DNA from: V1-33 sp039795165
GTDB taxonomy: Bacteria; Verrucomicrobiota; Verrucomicrobiia; Verrucomicrobiales; V1-33
Direction: 5' to 3'
NCBI GenBank assembly: GCA_039795165.1
Contig: JBDKER010000022.1
Location: forward strand, 1 to 64,000
Length of the DNA stretch: 64,000 nucleotides
A program made the position numbers and the translations under genes. Of this stretch, positions 7,979 to 16,928 are shown one piece after another. The notes below the pieces were generated by a model. It did no database searches. It was not told the origin of the DNA and saw only the letters and a list, made by a program, of their open reading frames with translations. The stretch's first letter is position 1; each line of letters begins with the position of its first letter.

Positions 7979-8581
7979 ATGAGTGTCGACTGGCAGGCCC
8001 GTTACGAAGCCAACGAAACCCCATGGGACCGCGGCGGACCAGCCCCCGGGCTGGTTGCATGGCTCAAGGATCACCGGATGCATGGCCGGGTTCTGGTGCC
8101 CGGCTGCGGCCATGGACATGACCTTACTGCCCTTGCGGGCAGCGGAGCCGAGGCGGTTGTCGGCCTCGACATTGCGGCGGCGGCGGTGGCTCTTGCGGAG
8201 AAACGCTGTGCCGGACTGCCGGGTGTTTCCGTTCTGGAGGGCGACCTTTTTGCCATGGCAACTGGTCCGCTGCGCGGCTCCTTCGACTGGATTTTCGAGC
8301 ATACCTGCTACTGTGCCATTCCGCGGGAACGGCGGCCGGACTACGTGGCGGCCGTGCATGCGGCACTGCGGCCGGGGGGCCATCTCCTTGCCGTCTTCTA
8401 CCTGCAGCCGTGGGATGATCATGAAGACCAGGACCAGGGCCCGCCGTTCGGCACGGGCACGGAGTCGCTCGATTCCATGTTCGCAGACCGGTTCGAACTG
8501 ATGGAGCGCTGGCAGCCCACGGTGGCCTATACCGGCCGTGAAGGCCGCGAGGAAATGCGCCTGCTCCGCCGTCTTCCGTAA
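7979..8581 (+). CDS. TPMT-family SAM-dependent methyltransferase
   Basis: This 200-residue cytosolic methyltransferase belongs to the thiopurine S-methyltransferase family. The N-terminal signature WQARYEANETPWDRGGPAPG is typical of the family, followed by the SAM-binding loop VLVPGCGHGHDLTALA and the acidic strand-2 end VVGLDIAAAAV. The motif FDWIFEHTCYCAIPRERR is also family-characteristic. In bacteria such enzymes methylate chalcogen or thiol compounds; the substrate here is unknown. ATG at 7979 fits the start of family homology, so the upstream in-frame ATG at 7844 is not used. Confidence 0.88.
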   Translation: MSVDWQARYEANETPWDRGGPAPGLVAWLKDHRMHGRVLVPGCGHGHDLTALAGSGAEAVVGLDIAAAAVALAEKRCAGLPGVSVLEGDLFAMATGPLRGSFDWIFEHTCYCAIPRERRPDYVAAVHAALRPGGHLLAVFYLQPWDDHEDQDQGPPFGTGTESLDSMFADRFELMERWQPTVAYTGREGREEMRLLRRLP

Positions 8582-8612
8582 ACGTTGCCCGTCCCTCGGT
8601 TTCCGCGGGTTC

Positions 8613-10043
8613 TCAGGGCTTCCGCAGCGGAACCGCCGCCTCTTTCTTCCCCGCGGGACCCGGTGCCGTCGCCCCCGTGCCGCTGGAAGGGGTCGGTTCG
8701 CTGCCACGGTCCGCCGCTTGGTTTTCCAAGTCACGCTGACCCGAGGGAGCCTCGGTCGGTGCTTCTTCTTCCTCCTCAATCACGGTGGCTGGCTTCTTGC
8801 GGATCGTGCCCATCCAGATTTCCGGGGACCGCCGTCCGGGTCCGGTTTCCCCTCCGGGAATCACAATCTGCCCGTCCCAGTTCACCGCCGGATTTGTCAG
8901 GCAGGGCGTCCCGGGAAAGTGCCCGAGGTGATTCCATTCTCCAATCCCGGCATCGTAGCCAAGGACGGTCCGGGTGTAGCCGGGAAATTTTTCCATAAGC
9001 AGCCGGTTGTAGTCGCGCCGTTGATTCTTCTCGGCATCGTCGATTTCCTTCAGGTCGCGGGCCTGACTTTCCATGACGCGTGTCAGGGTTTCATCGGTTC
9101 CGCTCACGATGACGAGGTGATGCGGCGGCACATGGAAGGCCGGGGCTCCCACGATGGCACAGGGATGCCCGCGTGGATCAATGATATCGCCGAGCAGGGC
9201 CCAGTCCTTCCTGACCGGATTGTAACGGTGCAGATCGGTCAGAAAATCGGGCTCGCCGCCGGGATTCCGTCCGCCGCACAGGTACAGGTACTCGGATCCT
9301 CCTTCCATGCTCGCTGCAGCCACTGCCAGCATGCGGGGAGGACCATCCCAGGGCGGGAGTGCTTTCCATGCGAAGGCTGCCCCCCCGGCCTCGCGCTTGC
9401 TCAGGTCGAGCGCGTAGAAACTGTTCACGGCTCGGCTCCGCGGCAGTTCCCCGGTGCCTCCCAGCACGTACACGGTATTCTTCACAAGGGCGGCGGAAGC
9501 CCACGCCAGCGGCTGCGGCAACTTCGGGAACTCTGTCTGCCCGATCTTCCGTTCGCCAGCATTCCAACTGAGCAGAAAACAGCCATCGCGCACCCCGGCA
9601 TTGGTCGCCCCACCCAAGCAGAGCAGCCCATCCTTCAGCGAAACGCTCGCCCCGCAGCCCATGGCCTCGGAAAGCTTCAGTCCGGACTCCACCCACGCAT
9701 AACGCGGCATGCGGTCGTCTCCCACGGTACGTTCCAGCACATGGACAGCATCGCTGAAGGCGCGCGTGCCGCCCTCCCATGGCATGGCCCCCGGAAAGTC
9801 CGTGCCGCCCGCCAGAATCAGCACGTCGCCGTGAGCCCCGGCAAACATCCCCGCGTAACCGCCCAGCTTCTTGCCGTCCGCATCCGCGAGTTCGGCAATC
9901 TTCTCCCATTCGATCTTCGGCGGCACATGGATCGTGTCGCCCTCAGCCGCCGCTGCCTCCTCCTGAGCCACGCCCCTCAGCAGGAACGCCACCACCAGAA
10001 AGCCAGCCAGCAGACTACAGAATCGGTCACTCGGAAAATGCAT
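8613..10043 (-). CDS. Secreted kelch-repeat protein, cyclically permuted mutarotase-like
   Basis: This is a 476-residue protein. A signal peptide (SLLAGFLVVAFLLRGVAQ) is followed by six or so kelch-like blade motifs such as VLILAGGTDFPGAMP, GLLCLGGATNAG, VYVLGGTGELPRS, YLYLCGGRNPGGEP and IVIPGGETGPGRRSPEIW. The order and spacing recall the N-acetylneuraminate epimerase (NanM)/cyclically permuted mutarotase group, which interconverts sialic acid anomers. No nan genes are nearby, so a sialic acid role is only a possibility. The C-terminal 70 residues are low-complexity (E, A, P, G) and probably disordered. ATG at 10043 is chosen because it places the signal peptide at the N-terminus. Confidence 0.75.
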   Translation of the reverse strand: MHFPSDRFCSLLAGFLVVAFLLRGVAQEEAAAAEGDTIHVPPKIEWEKIAELADADGKKLGGYAGMFAGAHGDVLILAGGTDFPGAMPWEGGTRAFSDAVHVLERTVGDDRMPRYAWVESGLKLSEAMGCGASVSLKDGLLCLGGATNAGVRDGCFLLSWNAGERKIGQTEFPKLPQPLAWASAALVKNTVYVLGGTGELPRSRAVNSFYALDLSKREAGGAAFAWKALPPWDGPPRMLAVAAASMEGGSEYLYLCGGRNPGGEPDFLTDLHRYNPVRKDWALLGDIIDPRGHPCAIVGAPAFHVPPHHLVIVSGTDETLTRVMESQARDLKEIDDAEKNQRRDYNRLLMEKFPGYTRTVLGYDAGIGEWNHLGHFPGTPCLTNPAVNWDGQIVIPGGETGPGRRSPEIWMGTIRKKPATVIEEEEEAPTEAPSGQRDLENQAADRGSEPTPSSGTGATAPGPAGKKEAAVPLRKP

Positions 10044-10342
10044 GCGTCGGCATCCTTTCGGCCAGTCCACACCTTGGCAACCACAAAACCGACGCTTAGC
10101 CAGACTAAACTTCCAAGTTCTGTTAGAGGTCAGCGTAGTGCAGCGGACAGAGAGTATCTTCTGAAAGGGCTAACAAATCCACGGCGCGAGGGCGACGCGC
10201 ATCGGGATTCGCAACCAGCGGGCCGCGCAGCAGTCAGGGAGAAGACCCGTTCCACGGGAAACGCCTTCCGGGGAGCGTCTGGATCATCCTGCCCTTGTGC
10301 CAGATCAGAAGATCAGAAGATTGGACTGCTGTGCAGTCTGCC
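10044..10342. other. Intergenic region of about 300 bases, no gene seen
   Basis: I see no convincing coding sequence or RNA gene here. It lies upstream of the kelch gene and downstream of the DUF937 gene, both on the minus strand, so it should hold the kelch promoter, but no clear -35/-10 pair stands out. The right end carries a tandem gatcagaa motif (near 10303-10318) and a perfect stem-loop (see next entry). Confidence 0.5.
10323..10339 (-). terminator. Candidate terminator stem-loop after the DUF937 gene
   Basis: GACTGC (10324-10329) and GCAGTC (10333-10338) form a perfect six-pair stem with a three-base loop, extendable by wobble pairs, four bases past the DUF937 stop. There is no following T-run on the minus strand, so intrinsic termination is only a suggestion. 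Confidence 0.35.
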
Positions 10343-10924
10343 CTAGCGCCGCCCGCCGCCGAGCACGCCTCCCAGCAGGGCACTGAGGCACCCGCCGGCC
10401 TTGGCTCCGCCTCCGCTCATGCGGGCGAGATCGTCCATGATGCTGCCATCGCCATTCTGATCGAGAATGGAAGCAATGCCACCACCCTGCGGTTGTCCGC
10501 CCTGACGCGGGGCGCTGCCTGCCTTGCTGAGGGCCCCGAGCACCACTGGAATGAGCATCGGCAGGACCTTGGCCGTCATCTCCGGCGTCAGTCCCAGCCG
10601 GCCGGCAATGACCCGCTCGGCCTCGCCGCGCTGACTGCCGAAGATCACGGAAGGATCGATCCGCATGCCACCGCCCTGCGCCCCCGGCTGGGGCTGGGTA
10701 CCCTGCGCCGTGGAAGCCGTGCCACCGCGGAGAATGCGGACGATTTCATCCTCGACCGACTGCGGACTCTGCTGTTCGGCGCGGCGCTTGAGGCCACCGA
10801 GGATGATGGGAGCCACCTGGGGAAGAATCTGGGAGGCCTGTTCACGGGAAAGGCCATAGCCGTTGCTCATCTGGTCCTGCACGGTGTTGCCGTGTTCGCG
10901 GTAAAGGTCGTCAAGAAAGCCCAT
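10343..10924 (-). CDS. DUF937-domain protein
   Basis: This is a 193-residue protein starting MGFLDDLYREHG. Two similar helical segments are visible: LSREQASQILPQVAPIILGGL and, later, LGLTPEMTAKVLPMLIPVVLG. This internal duplication is characteristic of DUF937 proteins, which have no settled biochemical role. The middle and end are glycine/glutamine-rich (QGGGIASILDQNGDGSIMDD, with a calcium-loop-like DQNGDG). The gene is read from ATG at 10924; the frame is open further upstream but that part has no family similarity. It is divergent from the small membrane protein at 11060. Confidence 0.8.
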   Translation of the reverse strand: MGFLDDLYREHGNTVQDQMSNGYGLSREQASQILPQVAPIILGGLKRRAEQQSPQSVEDEIVRILRGGTASTAQGTQPQPGAQGGGMRIDPSVIFGSQRGEAERVIAGRLGLTPEMTAKVLPMLIPVVLGALSKAGSAPRQGGQPQGGGIASILDQNGDGSIMDDLARMSGGGAKAGGCLSALLGGVLGGGRR

Positions 10925-11059
10925 GGGAAATGATGAATGATGGTTCGCGCCGATTCTATCCGGTGCAGCGGAGGATGCGAACGTTTTTGCGTCGGGGATT
11001 TCCCTTCCCGTCGCTGTAACGGGCTGCCTCTGCTGCCGCGTCTCCTTTCCCTGTCTCCC

Positions 11060-11569
11060 ATGAACGACAACTACCTGACTTCCGCCGTCGTCTTTGCGGT
11101 GGTGTTTGCTCTCGCTGGCTTCGCCCTTGCCCTCGCCGGCGGCATGATGACGGCCCACGGACTGCTTCCGGAATTCACGGAGAGGTGCCGCGACCGGCTC
11201 CAGCGCCCCATCCGTGCCTTCTTCGCAGGAATCGCCACGGCGATCGCCACGCTGGTGCTCATGGGTGTCTGGAAAGCCCTCGGCGGGCTCGGTCAGATTC
11301 TCATGCTGGTGACGGGGGCCGGACTCTTCCTGCTCGCGGTCACGGGCATGGCGGGGCTGATGCTCCGCATTGCGGAACGGGCGGACCGCTACGGTGGCAG
11401 CTGGCGCGCCCGCCGCCGCGCCGCCACGGTCCTTGCTCTCTCGTGGCTTCTGCCGGTGGCCGGGACCTTTGTCCTGCTGCCGGTCTGCCTGCTCACGGGA
11501 GCCGGTGCCGCGGTCCTCAGCCTCCGCAGACCGTCCCCGCCACCGCCGCCGGACATTCCCGCTGCCTGA
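11060..11569 (+). CDS. Hypothetical integral membrane protein
   Basis: This 169-residue protein has four or so hydrophobic segments, for example AVVFAVVFALAGFALALAGG, FFAGIATAIATLVLMGVW, LMLVTGAGLFLLAVTGMAGL and VLALSWLLPVAGTFVLLPV, with a proline-rich C-terminus. I recognise no family. ATG at 11060 puts the first membrane helix near the N-terminus. It ends 13 bases before the DUF1800 gene and may share its transcript. Confidence 0.65.
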   Translation: MNDNYLTSAVVFAVVFALAGFALALAGGMMTAHGLLPEFTERCRDRLQRPIRAFFAGIATAIATLVLMGVWKALGGLGQILMLVTGAGLFLLAVTGMAGLMLRIAERADRYGGSWRARRRAATVLALSWLLPVAGTFVLLPVCLLTGAGAAVLSLRRPSPPPPPDIPAA

Positions 11570-11582
11570 CTCTCTGGAATCC

Positions 11583-13046
11583 ATGAGCGGATCCCTCACC
11601 AGACGACGCCTCATCGGGATGGCCGCTGCAGCCCTCCCGGCCGCTTCCTGCGACCGCGTCCGTTCCTTGCTGCCATCCCCGCCGGAACTCGTTCCCTTCA
11701 CCATACCATCAGGCAGCGAAGACGCCCGCATCGTCCACTTCCTCAATCGCCTCACATGGGGCATGGCCCCCGGAGATTTCGCCCGGGTCCGCGCCATGGC
11801 CAGCACGCCCGAGGAAGCCACCGCCCGTTTTGTGGAAGAACAGCTCGCCCCGGAGTCGATCGACGATTCCTACGCCCGCGCCGCCTGCGCCCCACTGGAA
11901 GCGATCCGCCAGCCGGTCCCGGAACTTTTCGAATACAAGCCCTCGCAGCTCGATGACGAACTGACGCGCCAGGCTGTCATCCGGGCGGTCCATTCGCGGC
12001 GCCAGCTTCATGAGGTCATGGTCGGCTTCTGGTCGGATCATTTCAATATCGATGCCTCGAAACTCGACTGCCAATGGTTCAAGACCGCGGACGACCGTGA
12101 GGTGATCAGGAAGCATGCCCTTGGGAAGTTCAGTGATCTCCTGCGGGCCTCGGCTCTCAGCCCGGCCATGCTGTTTTACCTCGATGGCCGGAGAAACCTG
12201 AAATTTTCTCCCGAGGACCGTCCGAATGAGAACTATGCCCGCGAACTCCTCGAACTTCACACGCTGGGAGTCGATGGTGGTTATTCACAGCAGGATGTCA
12301 TGGAGGCCGCCCGCTGCCTCACCGGGTGGACGGTCACCGGCCGTGAGGTGAAACTCGGGATCGGCCGGGTTCAGTTCCGCCCGGCAGCCCACGATGACGG
12401 ACCCAAAACCGTCCTCGGGCAGCAGATTGCCGCAGGCGGCGGCCGCGCGGACCTCGATGCGCTTCTCGCCATTGTGACCAGCCATCCCTCGACGGCGCAG
12501 TTCATCGCGGGCAAGCTCTGCCGCTGGTTCATTGCGGATCAGGCACCGGACAGTGCCGTCAGAGCCGTGGCGCAATCGTTCACGTCCTCGGGCGGCGATA
12601 TCCGGTCCTGTCTCCGGACGCTCTTTGGCACTCCGGAATTCGCAGCTTCGCAGGGCACAAAGATCAAACGCCCCTTTCACTTCGTGGTTTCGGCGCTGCG
12701 CGCCAGCGGAGCCATCACGCACGCCGGGGGAACCGTGAAACGGGCCCTCCGCGTCATGGGACACGTTCCGTTTCATTACCCCACGCCGGAAGGCCCCGCC
12801 CCGGAAGGCGAGGCATGGCTGGCCACCCTTCTGCACCGCTGGGACTTCGCTGCCGCCCTCGCCTCGGGCAAGGTCGGATGCTCCCGCCTCAATCCGCAGC
12901 GCCTCATCGCATGCGCCGGCGGCATCCCGCAGCTGCTCAGCCATTGCTTCGGCCGCCCGCCCACGACCGACGAACTGGCCGCCGTCGGGGCCACGGACGA
13001 ACCACTGGCTCTCGCGCTTGCCGCCCCGGCCTTCCAGACATTCTGA
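11583..13046 (+). CDS. DUF1800 family exported protein
   Basis: This is a 487-residue protein. Its N-terminus has a twin-arginine-like leader (TRRRLIGMAAAALPAASC), where ALPAASC could also serve as a lipobox. Family motifs include HFLNRLTWGMAPGDFARV, VGFWSDHFNID, PNENYARELLELHTLGVDGG and ARCLTGWTVTG. DUF1800 proteins are abundant in PVC bacteria and are regularly encoded beside a DUF1501 gene, as here. Their biochemical role is not known to me; a cell-surface or polysaccharide-related role is often supposed. The next gene starts 13 bases after the stop, so the pair is almost certainly an operon. Confidence 0.92.
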   Translation: MSGSLTRRRLIGMAAAALPAASCDRVRSLLPSPPELVPFTIPSGSEDARIVHFLNRLTWGMAPGDFARVRAMASTPEEATARFVEEQLAPESIDDSYARAACAPLEAIRQPVPELFEYKPSQLDDELTRQAVIRAVHSRRQLHEVMVGFWSDHFNIDASKLDCQWFKTADDREVIRKHALGKFSDLLRASALSPAMLFYLDGRRNLKFSPEDRPNENYARELLELHTLGVDGGYSQQDVMEAARCLTGWTVTGREVKLGIGRVQFRPAAHDDGPKTVLGQQIAAGGGRADLDALLAIVTSHPSTAQFIAGKLCRWFIADQAPDSAVRAVAQSFTSSGGDIRSCLRTLFGTPEFAASQGTKIKRPFHFVVSALRASGAITHAGGTVKRALRVMGHVPFHYPTPEGPAPEGEAWLATLLHRWDFAAALASGKVGCSRLNPQRLIACAGGIPQLLSHCFGRPPTTDELAAVGATDEPLALALAAPAFQTF

Positions 13047-13059
13047 ATCCAGCGCCGCC

Positions 13060-14172
13060 ATGCAGACGATTCTCGCCCAGCAGCAGGACCCCGCCCCCGT
13101 GCTCGTCAGCGTCTTCCTGCGGGGCGGAGCCGATGGCCTGCACCTCGTCCCTCCTGTCGCCGACGATGCCTACCACCGGTCCCGGCCATCCATCGCTGTA
13201 AGCGCAGCCGATGCACTCCGGCTCGACGATACCTTCGGCCTCCACCCGGCGCTCGCCCCACTCCTGCCGATCTTCAAGGATGGATCGCTCGCCATTGTGC
13301 ACCAATGCGGCACGGCAGACGAAACGAGGTCGCATTTCTCAGCCGAGGATTTCCTGAACCACGGCGGCCTTGAAGGCGGGGGCTGGATTGGTCGCTTCCT
13401 CCACCATACCAGAAGCGCGGACGACGGCCCCCTGACCGCCGTCAGCATCGGTCCGAATGTCGCCGATTCCCTCCGCGGCTCGGCCGCCGTCGCCATGCGT
13501 TCCCTCGAGGAATTCACCATCGGCGCGAGCAATCCAGCGCTCCGCAGCCAGCTCGGCCAGCTCTACGGAAAAGCCGGCGGCCCCCTCGGCTCAGCCGGAG
13601 CCGCCACCCTCACGGCGCTCGCCCGCATCGAATCCGTCCAGAGTCAGCAGGATTCCGCATCTTCCACCGCGGGATACGGAACCGACGACTTCTCCAGCGG
13701 CCTCCGCATCATCGCCCGGCTCATCCGCGCCCGTGTCGGTCTCCGCGCCGCCACCATCGAACTCGGCGGCTGGGATTCCCACTTCGCTCAGCTCACGCTC
13801 ACCGCTGGACTCATGAACCGGCTCGCCACCGGTCTCGCGGCCTTCCACCGCGACCTTGGCAGCGAACTCCGCAGAGTCCATCTCACCGTCACCACCGAGT
13901 TCGGACGACGCCTCGCCGAGAATGTCAGCGCGGGAACCGACCACGGACGCGCGAGCACCTTCTTCTGCATGGGAGGCGGCCTCGCCGGCGGAAGAATCAT
14001 GGCCGATTGGCCTCAGGGCGGCCTCGCCAGTGGTCTGCTCGATGGCCCGGGCGATCTCCCCGTGAAGTTCCCGCTGCACCACGCGCTGGGATCGGTGCTC
14101 CGCCGCATCAGACCGGATCTCGCCACGGAGAAAGTCTTTCCAGGTCTTGCGCCGGGCAGCATCAGTCTCTGA
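13060..14172 (+). CDS. DUF1501 family protein (sulfatase-like fold)
   Basis: This 370-residue partner of the DUF1800 gene has the family core: VSVFLRGGADGLHLVPP near the N-terminus, then FGLHPALAPLLPIFKDGSLA, HFSAEDFLNHG, LGGWDSHFAQ and VTTEFGRRLAEN with a following DHGRAS. The motifs resemble metal-binding sites of the alkaline phosphatase/sulfatase superfamily. Unlike most members I know, it lacks a Tat leader: the mature-type core begins about 16 residues after the ATG at 13060. It may be exported together with its DUF1800 partner or remain cytosolic. Confidence 0.9.
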   Translation: MQTILAQQQDPAPVLVSVFLRGGADGLHLVPPVADDAYHRSRPSIAVSAADALRLDDTFGLHPALAPLLPIFKDGSLAIVHQCGTADETRSHFSAEDFLNHGGLEGGGWIGRFLHHTRSADDGPLTAVSIGPNVADSLRGSAAVAMRSLEEFTIGASNPALRSQLGQLYGKAGGPLGSAGAATLTALARIESVQSQQDSASSTAGYGTDDFSSGLRIIARLIRARVGLRAATIELGGWDSHFAQLTLTAGLMNRLATGLAAFHRDLGSELRRVHLTVTTEFGRRLAENVSAGTDHGRASTFFCMGGGLAGGRIMADWPQGGLASGLLDGPGDLPVKFPLHHALGSVLRRIRPDLATEKVFPGLAPGSISL

Positions 14173-14256
14173 AACGATCATCCTTCCGCAACGCAAAGGC
14201 GGCATTGCATCCCGCCTCCCGCCGCCGATGAAGAAATTCATCCTGTTCACCCTCCC

Positions 14257-15300
14257 ATGCAGCCCATTCCTCTCCGCACCACGGTCATCGGTTCCTACCC
14301 ATTCCCCGCATGGCTCGAACAGTCTGTCCGCAGCCTGCGCGATTTCGGCAGCGATGACATCACGGAAATGCAGGAGGACGCCTGCACCATCGCTGTGCAG
14401 GACCAGATCCGCGCCGGACTCGACGTCATCAGCGATGGCGAACAGGGCCGCTTCGATTTCAATCTCTCCTTCTATGGATACCTCAGCGGCATCGAACTGG
14501 AATCCGCTTCCCCCCGCCGCTGGGGACCGCCAGCCCACGACCAGCGCGGCCGCCACGCCGTCACCGGGGAACTGAGCGCCCCACGCGGACTCGGCACCGT
14601 CGAGGAATTCAAACGACTGCAGCGCCTCGCCCCCGCCGGCCCCACTCTCAAGTGCAGCGTCCCCGGACCTTATACGCTCAGCGGCCGACTCATTCCCAAT
14701 GATGCCTATCCCGACCGATGGGCCCTCACCGAGGCCCTTCTCCCCGCAGTGAGCAAGGAACTCAGCGACCTCGTGGAAGCAGGCTGCACGGAAATCACGG
14801 TCGATGAACCCAGCATGAGCTGCTACGGCTACCGCGAGGATCCGCGGCGCTTCGTCGATATTTTCAACCGCACCGTCGCAGGCGTCCACGGCCGCTGCCG
14901 CCTCAGTACCCATCTCTGCTTCGGAAATTTCAAAGGCCGCGCGGTCGGCCCGCGCCGCTACGCCCCGCTCTTTCCCGCCTTCCTCGACCTCCATGTCGAC
15001 GAAATCCATCTCGAAATGGCCAGCCGCGAATACGCTGAACTCTCCCTCATCGAAACCATCGCTCCCCACCGCGACGTCAGCATCGGCATCATCGACGTCA
15101 AAAGCTACTTCATCGAATCCCCGGAATGGATAGCCGAATCCGTGCGCCGCTGCCTCCACTTCGCCAAACCAGAACAACTGTCGTTCTCACCCGACTGCGG
15201 GCTCAGCCAAACCGCACGCTGGGCCGCCAGGCGCAAGCTCGCCAGCATGGTCGCCGGTGTGCACATGGTCCGCCGCGAACTCGGCCTGCCCACGGCCTAG
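14257..15300 (+). CDS. Cobalamin-independent methionine synthase C-terminal-like protein
   Basis: This 347-residue TIM-barrel protein resembles the C-terminal catalytic half of MetE. The opening LRTTVIGSYPFPAWLEQS, the SDGEQGR motif and a putative zinc site (His in LSTHLCFGN, Glu in VDEIHLEMASREY and Cys in FSPDCGLSQTARW) are visible. The MetE N-terminal domain is absent, as in the archaeal-type methyltransferases and in many stand-alone bacterial paralogues of uncertain methyl donor. Methyl transfer from folate or another donor to a thiol is the likely chemistry. There is no SAM or cobalamin riboswitch that I can see upstream. Confidence 0.85.
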   Translation: MQPIPLRTTVIGSYPFPAWLEQSVRSLRDFGSDDITEMQEDACTIAVQDQIRAGLDVISDGEQGRFDFNLSFYGYLSGIELESASPRRWGPPAHDQRGRHAVTGELSAPRGLGTVEEFKRLQRLAPAGPTLKCSVPGPYTLSGRLIPNDAYPDRWALTEALLPAVSKELSDLVEAGCTEITVDEPSMSCYGYREDPRRFVDIFNRTVAGVHGRCRLSTHLCFGNFKGRAVGPRRYAPLFPAFLDLHVDEIHLEMASREYAELSLIETIAPHRDVSIGIIDVKSYFIESPEWIAESVRRCLHFAKPEQLSFSPDCGLSQTARWAARRKLASMVAGVHMVRRELGLPTA

Positions 15301-15362
15301 CATTTCCGGGAAATCCCCGGGCGCAGTCCCCCGCCGCAACCGTACCCTGAGCAAACGCTTTG

Positions 15363-16439
15363 ATGGCAACGCCGCGCCAACCGCTTTCTCTCCTGTTCGC
15401 CTGCCTTGCCTGCCACAGCCCGGCTGGTGAACTCAGACACGGCCAACCGGTGTTCGGCACGGGCTTCCCGGAACTCTCCGCCGCGTCCCCGGCAGGCCCG
15501 GAGAATCAGTATGTCGTCGTCGCTGACAACGAACTTCCTTCCTTTGGCCTGTTCCGGCTCAGCGACTTCCCAGCCGCCATCCACGCACCCGCTCTCCGCT
15601 CGGCCATTTCCCCGGAGTACGCCGTCGATGACCTCGAAGGCTCCACGGTCTTCCCATGGGACATCAACGGCGATGGCAGCCCGGAAGCCGTCTACCACGT
15701 CTTCTGCGCATCCTGCGCCCGCACCAAGGGCAAAGGGAAGGTCGAACCCCAGCGCGATGCCATCTTCGCCCTGTCGATCAACCCTACTGCACCCGCCGGC
15801 AAAGCCTTCCAGGATCCTGCCACCGTGGAATACAACCGCTCGCTCCGCGAACAGATCCGCGCCCTCGGAAGCAGCAACCCGTCAACCCCATGGGGTCCCC
15901 TCCTGCGCAACGCCGTCTCCCGTCCCGGCACCGCCTCCTCCGCACCCGATGCCACTCTCGCGGGAGCCGATGGCCTGAACATCGAAGGACTGACAACCTC
16001 GCTCGACGGTTCCTCCCTTCTGCTCGGACTCCGCAGCCCGCTCTGCCGCGGCCGTGCCATCCTCATCCCGCTCACCAATCCAGTCGCCCTCCTCGGGCTC
16101 GGCGAAAGCCAGCCGCAACCCGCCGCGCCCGGCACCCCCATCCTTCTCGATCTCGGAGGTCTCGGCATCCGCAGCATCGAACGCGACACCGCCGGCAGAA
16201 CCTACTGGATCGCCGCCGGACCAGCCGGCCCGGAGAACGGCCCATTCCTGCTCTTCACATGGAACGGGGACCCGGACTCGGCTCCCGCGCGGATCTCCGT
16301 GCCGGAATCCCCCGCAGCAGAAAAACTCCCGTTCGAAGCCATCGCCACCGCACCCCAGTGGCCCTTCGTCCTCGCCTTCGCCGACGGTGGACAGAAACTC
16401 CCCTTTTTCCGCGGCCTCGCCATCGCCCGCCAGCCGTGA
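15363..16439 (+). CDS. Secreted DUF3616 family protein
   Basis: This 358-residue protein has a plausible signal peptide (LSLLFACLACHSPAGE). Family-type motifs are VVVADNELPSFGLFRLSD, AVDDLEGSTVFPW, GLNIEGLTTSLDGSSLLLGL, a following GRAILIPLTNP and LDLGGLGIRSIERD. These are blade-like segments consistent with a beta-propeller of unknown function. The ATG at 15363 is chosen; a TTG codon directly upstream is an alternative. It converges on two minus-strand genes across a strong hairpin. Confidence 0.7.
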   Translation: MATPRQPLSLLFACLACHSPAGELRHGQPVFGTGFPELSAASPAGPENQYVVVADNELPSFGLFRLSDFPAAIHAPALRSAISPEYAVDDLEGSTVFPWDINGDGSPEAVYHVFCASCARTKGKGKVEPQRDAIFALSINPTAPAGKAFQDPATVEYNRSLREQIRALGSSNPSTPWGPLLRNAVSRPGTASSAPDATLAGADGLNIEGLTTSLDGSSLLLGLRSPLCRGRAILIPLTNPVALLGLGESQPQPAAPGTPILLDLGGLGIRSIERDTAGRTYWIAAGPAGPENGPFLLFTWNGDPDSAPARISVPESPAAEKLPFEAIATAPQWPFVLAFADGGQKLPFFRGLAIARQP

Positions 16440-16480
16440 CGGTCCGTTCCCTCCGGAACTCGGGAAAGCCAGGATTGGTT

Positions 16481-16507
16481 CCGCTGCCGGGCCCGTTTCG
16501 GCAGCGG
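16481..16507. terminator. Candidate bidirectional terminator hairpin
   Basis: CCGCTGCCG (16481-16489) and CGGCAGCGG (16499-16507) form a perfect nine-pair stem with a nine-base loop between the convergent genes ending at 16439 and 16512. No T-run follows on either strand. Confidence 0.5.
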
Positions 16508-16511
16508 ACTC

Positions 16512-16928
16512 CTAGCGCGGTCCCAGCCCGCCAAAGAAGATCCCGCCCCCCTTGAGGGCCCCGCGCTTCGCAAGGCGGATCAGAAACAGGTTCAATGCCA
16601 GGCTCAGCAGGGCAAACGGAGCCCATACCCACAGCGCAATGCGCGCCCAGCCATGCTCGGTCGCAAACAACCCGAGAATCCCTCCCCACAACGCGGTCCG
16701 GAAAACCCAGCGCTTCAGCCGCTGCTTCGCCGCCTCCCCGAGCGCCACCATCAGATCCGGCGGCCCACCCACACCATCCCCGCCACCAGTCGGACCATGC
16801 CCGCGCCCGTCATCCACCACTTCCACGTCAATCAGATCAGCCTCCAGTTCCACAGGCCGACCCGGCAGCTGACGCTCATCACGCTCGGGACCGCGGTCAC
16901 CTTCGGGCTGATCCTCCCCAGCAGTCAT
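16512..16928 (-). CDS. Hypothetical small membrane protein
   Basis: This is a 138-residue protein. The first 60 residues are acidic and glycine-rich. The C-terminal half has two hydrophobic helices (ALWGGILGLFATEHGWARIA and VWAPFALLSLALNLFLI) and a glycine-rich end. Its ATG overlaps the stop of the upstream gene (ATGA at 16925-16928), so translation is coupled. I recognise no family. The coupling and the correct strand argue that it is real. Confidence 0.55.
   Translation of the reverse strand: MTAGEDQPEGDRGPERDERQLPGRPVELEADLIDVEVVDDGRGHGPTGGGDGVGGPPDLMVALGEAAKQRLKRWVFRTALWGGILGLFATEHGWARIALWVWAPFALLSLALNLFLIRLAKRGALKGGGIFFGGLGPR

Noticed and set aside
8840..10043. Sialic acid catabolism assignment for the kelch protein
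   Set aside because: No nan genes are nearby, and kelch similarity alone does not set the substrate.
8538..10346. A 602-codon open frame on the + strand opposite the kelch gene
   Set aside because: It has no recognisable motif, is rich in H, P, R and Q, and lies entirely antisense to a gene with clear signal peptide and kelch repeats.
13591..15177. A 528-codon open frame on the - strand
   Set aside because: It is antisense to the DUF1501 and MetE-like genes and is an acidic/glycine low-complexity translation typical of shadow frames in GC-rich DNA.
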